Positions 63,618-64,000 of a DNA stretch of 64,000 bases are shown one piece after another; position 1 is the first letter of the stretch, and each line of letters opens with the position of its first letter. The stretch is from the NCBI RefSeq assembly GCF_010548305.1, contig NZ_JAAGLV010000008.1, forward strand, positions 296,967 to 360,966, in the 5' to 3' direction. A model generated the notes under the pieces. It was not told the DNA's origin, made no database searches, and saw only the letters and a list, made by a program, of their open reading frames with translations. The position numbers and the translations under genes are program-made. The stretch is from Streptomyces sp. SID13031. GTDB lineage: Bacteria; Actinomycetota; Actinomycetes; Propionibacteriales; Kribbellaceae.

Positions 63618-63648
63618 TCATCCACAGTCTCGGCCTTCCTGTGGACAA
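63618..63648. promoter_or_regulatory. Facing DnaA-box-like sequences upstream of the DUF222 gene
   Basis: TCATCCACA (63618-63626) and TGTGGACAA (63640-63648) each differ by one base from the DnaA-box consensus in their orientation. I recall similar CTGTGGA elements near other actinobacterial DUF222/HNH genes, which are often multi-copy. Confidence 0.35.
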
Positions 63649-63738
63649 CTTGGCCAGTTCCTGCCGTTCGTCGATCCCTTGTAAATAAGGGGTTCTCGGC
63701 TTTGAAAACTGTCGGTGGGGTCGTCTATCGTTTCGGGT

Positions 63739-64000
63739 ATGGAGATCTCGCAGCTGCGACCGCCGTGTCTGTACAGTGACAGCGAACTGCTGATCGCTGC
63801 AGACACCGTCGACGCTGCGCTGTCCGAGCTGACCACCTGCAACTGGTATCTCACCGCCGAGATCGAGTCGCGCGGCCTGGCCAAAGAACTCGGCGCCGGC
63901 GACACCATCGAACTCCTGTCGCTACGGCACCGCCGCAACCGTGGCGACATCCGCCGCGACCTCAAACTCACCAAGAACCTCCCCAAATACGAAGCCGTCA
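63739..64000 (+). CDS. DUF222 domain protein, N-terminal part (HNH endonuclease family), cut by window end
   Basis: The first 87 codons are visible (MEISQLRPPCLYSDSELLIA, then NWYLTAEIESRGLAKELGAG, with LRHRRNRGDIRRDLKL). This is the start of the DUF222 domain of the 13E12-repeat type, usually followed by a C-terminal HNH nuclease motif that would lie beyond the window. Such genes are multi-copy in actinobacteria and thought to be mobile or selfish. Start ATG 63739; no clear ribosome-binding site is present. Confidence 0.87.
   Translation, partial: MEISQLRPPCLYSDSELLIAADTVDAALSELTTCNWYLTAEIESRGLAKELGAGDTIELLSLRHRRNRGDIRRDLKLTKNLPKYEAV

Overview
The window is high-GC actinobacterial DNA. Gene content and style (GTG starts, Shine-Dalgarno runs of G, SCO2322-family protein, DUF3043, DUF222/HNH gene, PspA-PspAA pair, actinobacterial SucB with two lipoyl domains) point to the Propionibacteriales. 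My best guess is a Kribbella-like genome, but the genus is an inference from memory and was not tested. No rRNA, tRNA, CRISPR array, transposase or integrase was seen. It reads as ordinary chromosome with several accessory modules.

Layout. 1-2.3 kb: end of an ABC-2 exporter and a LysR regulator. 2.3-11.9 kb: lipoate-linked central metabolism on the minus strand (Lpd, SucB, a TIGR01777 epimerase, LipB), interrupted by a plus-strand membrane pseudokinase and followed by a Pro/Ala-rich membrane protein. 11.9-15.7 kb: a small catabolic cluster (nitrilase-fold amidohydrolase, GntR/FCD regulator, MHS transporter, DUF2848 protein, cupin); both divergent promoters carry the same TGTATACA palindrome. 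15.7-18.5 kb: leucyl aminopeptidase and the glycine cleavage T protein. 18.9-24.9 kb: a complete five-gene oligopeptide ABC importer. 24.9-30.0 kb: an LtrA-like membrane protein, then alcohol dehydrogenase, amidohydrolase, DUF59 protein and IclR regulator. This resembles the accessory part of soluble diiron (propane/phenol-type) monooxygenase clusters, but the monooxygenase is absent. 30.2-34.8 kb: a xylose-type sugar ABC importer with a ROK repressor.

34.9-40.6 kb: CobS, CobU and a complete ECF-type transporter (S, fused A-A, T) with a secreted SCO2322-family protein, probably a cobalamin or corrinoid uptake and salvage operon. 40.7-44.9 kb: a small protein, an aldo/keto reductase, a secreted protein, DUF3043 and PspA-PspAA. 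45.1-63.5 kb: a surface-polysaccharide locus. It holds a polyprenyl-phosphate sugar transferase, Fcl, Gmd, WecG/TagA glycosyltransferase and flippase on the left, and a Wzz-like co-polymerase, an O-antigen polymerase and a beta-helix lipoprotein on the right. Between them, on the opposite strand, are four tandem paralogues of a secreted seven-repeat beta-propeller protein, two of which end in a LamG domain. The window closes inside a DUF222/HNH gene.

The most distinctive item is the four-gene propeller array inside the polysaccharide locus, a candidate for an undescribed surface or matrix protein system. Next come the monooxygenase-less accessory module, the degenerate BY-kinase-like domain of the Wzz protein, and the pseudokinase between lipB and the SucB/Lpd genes.
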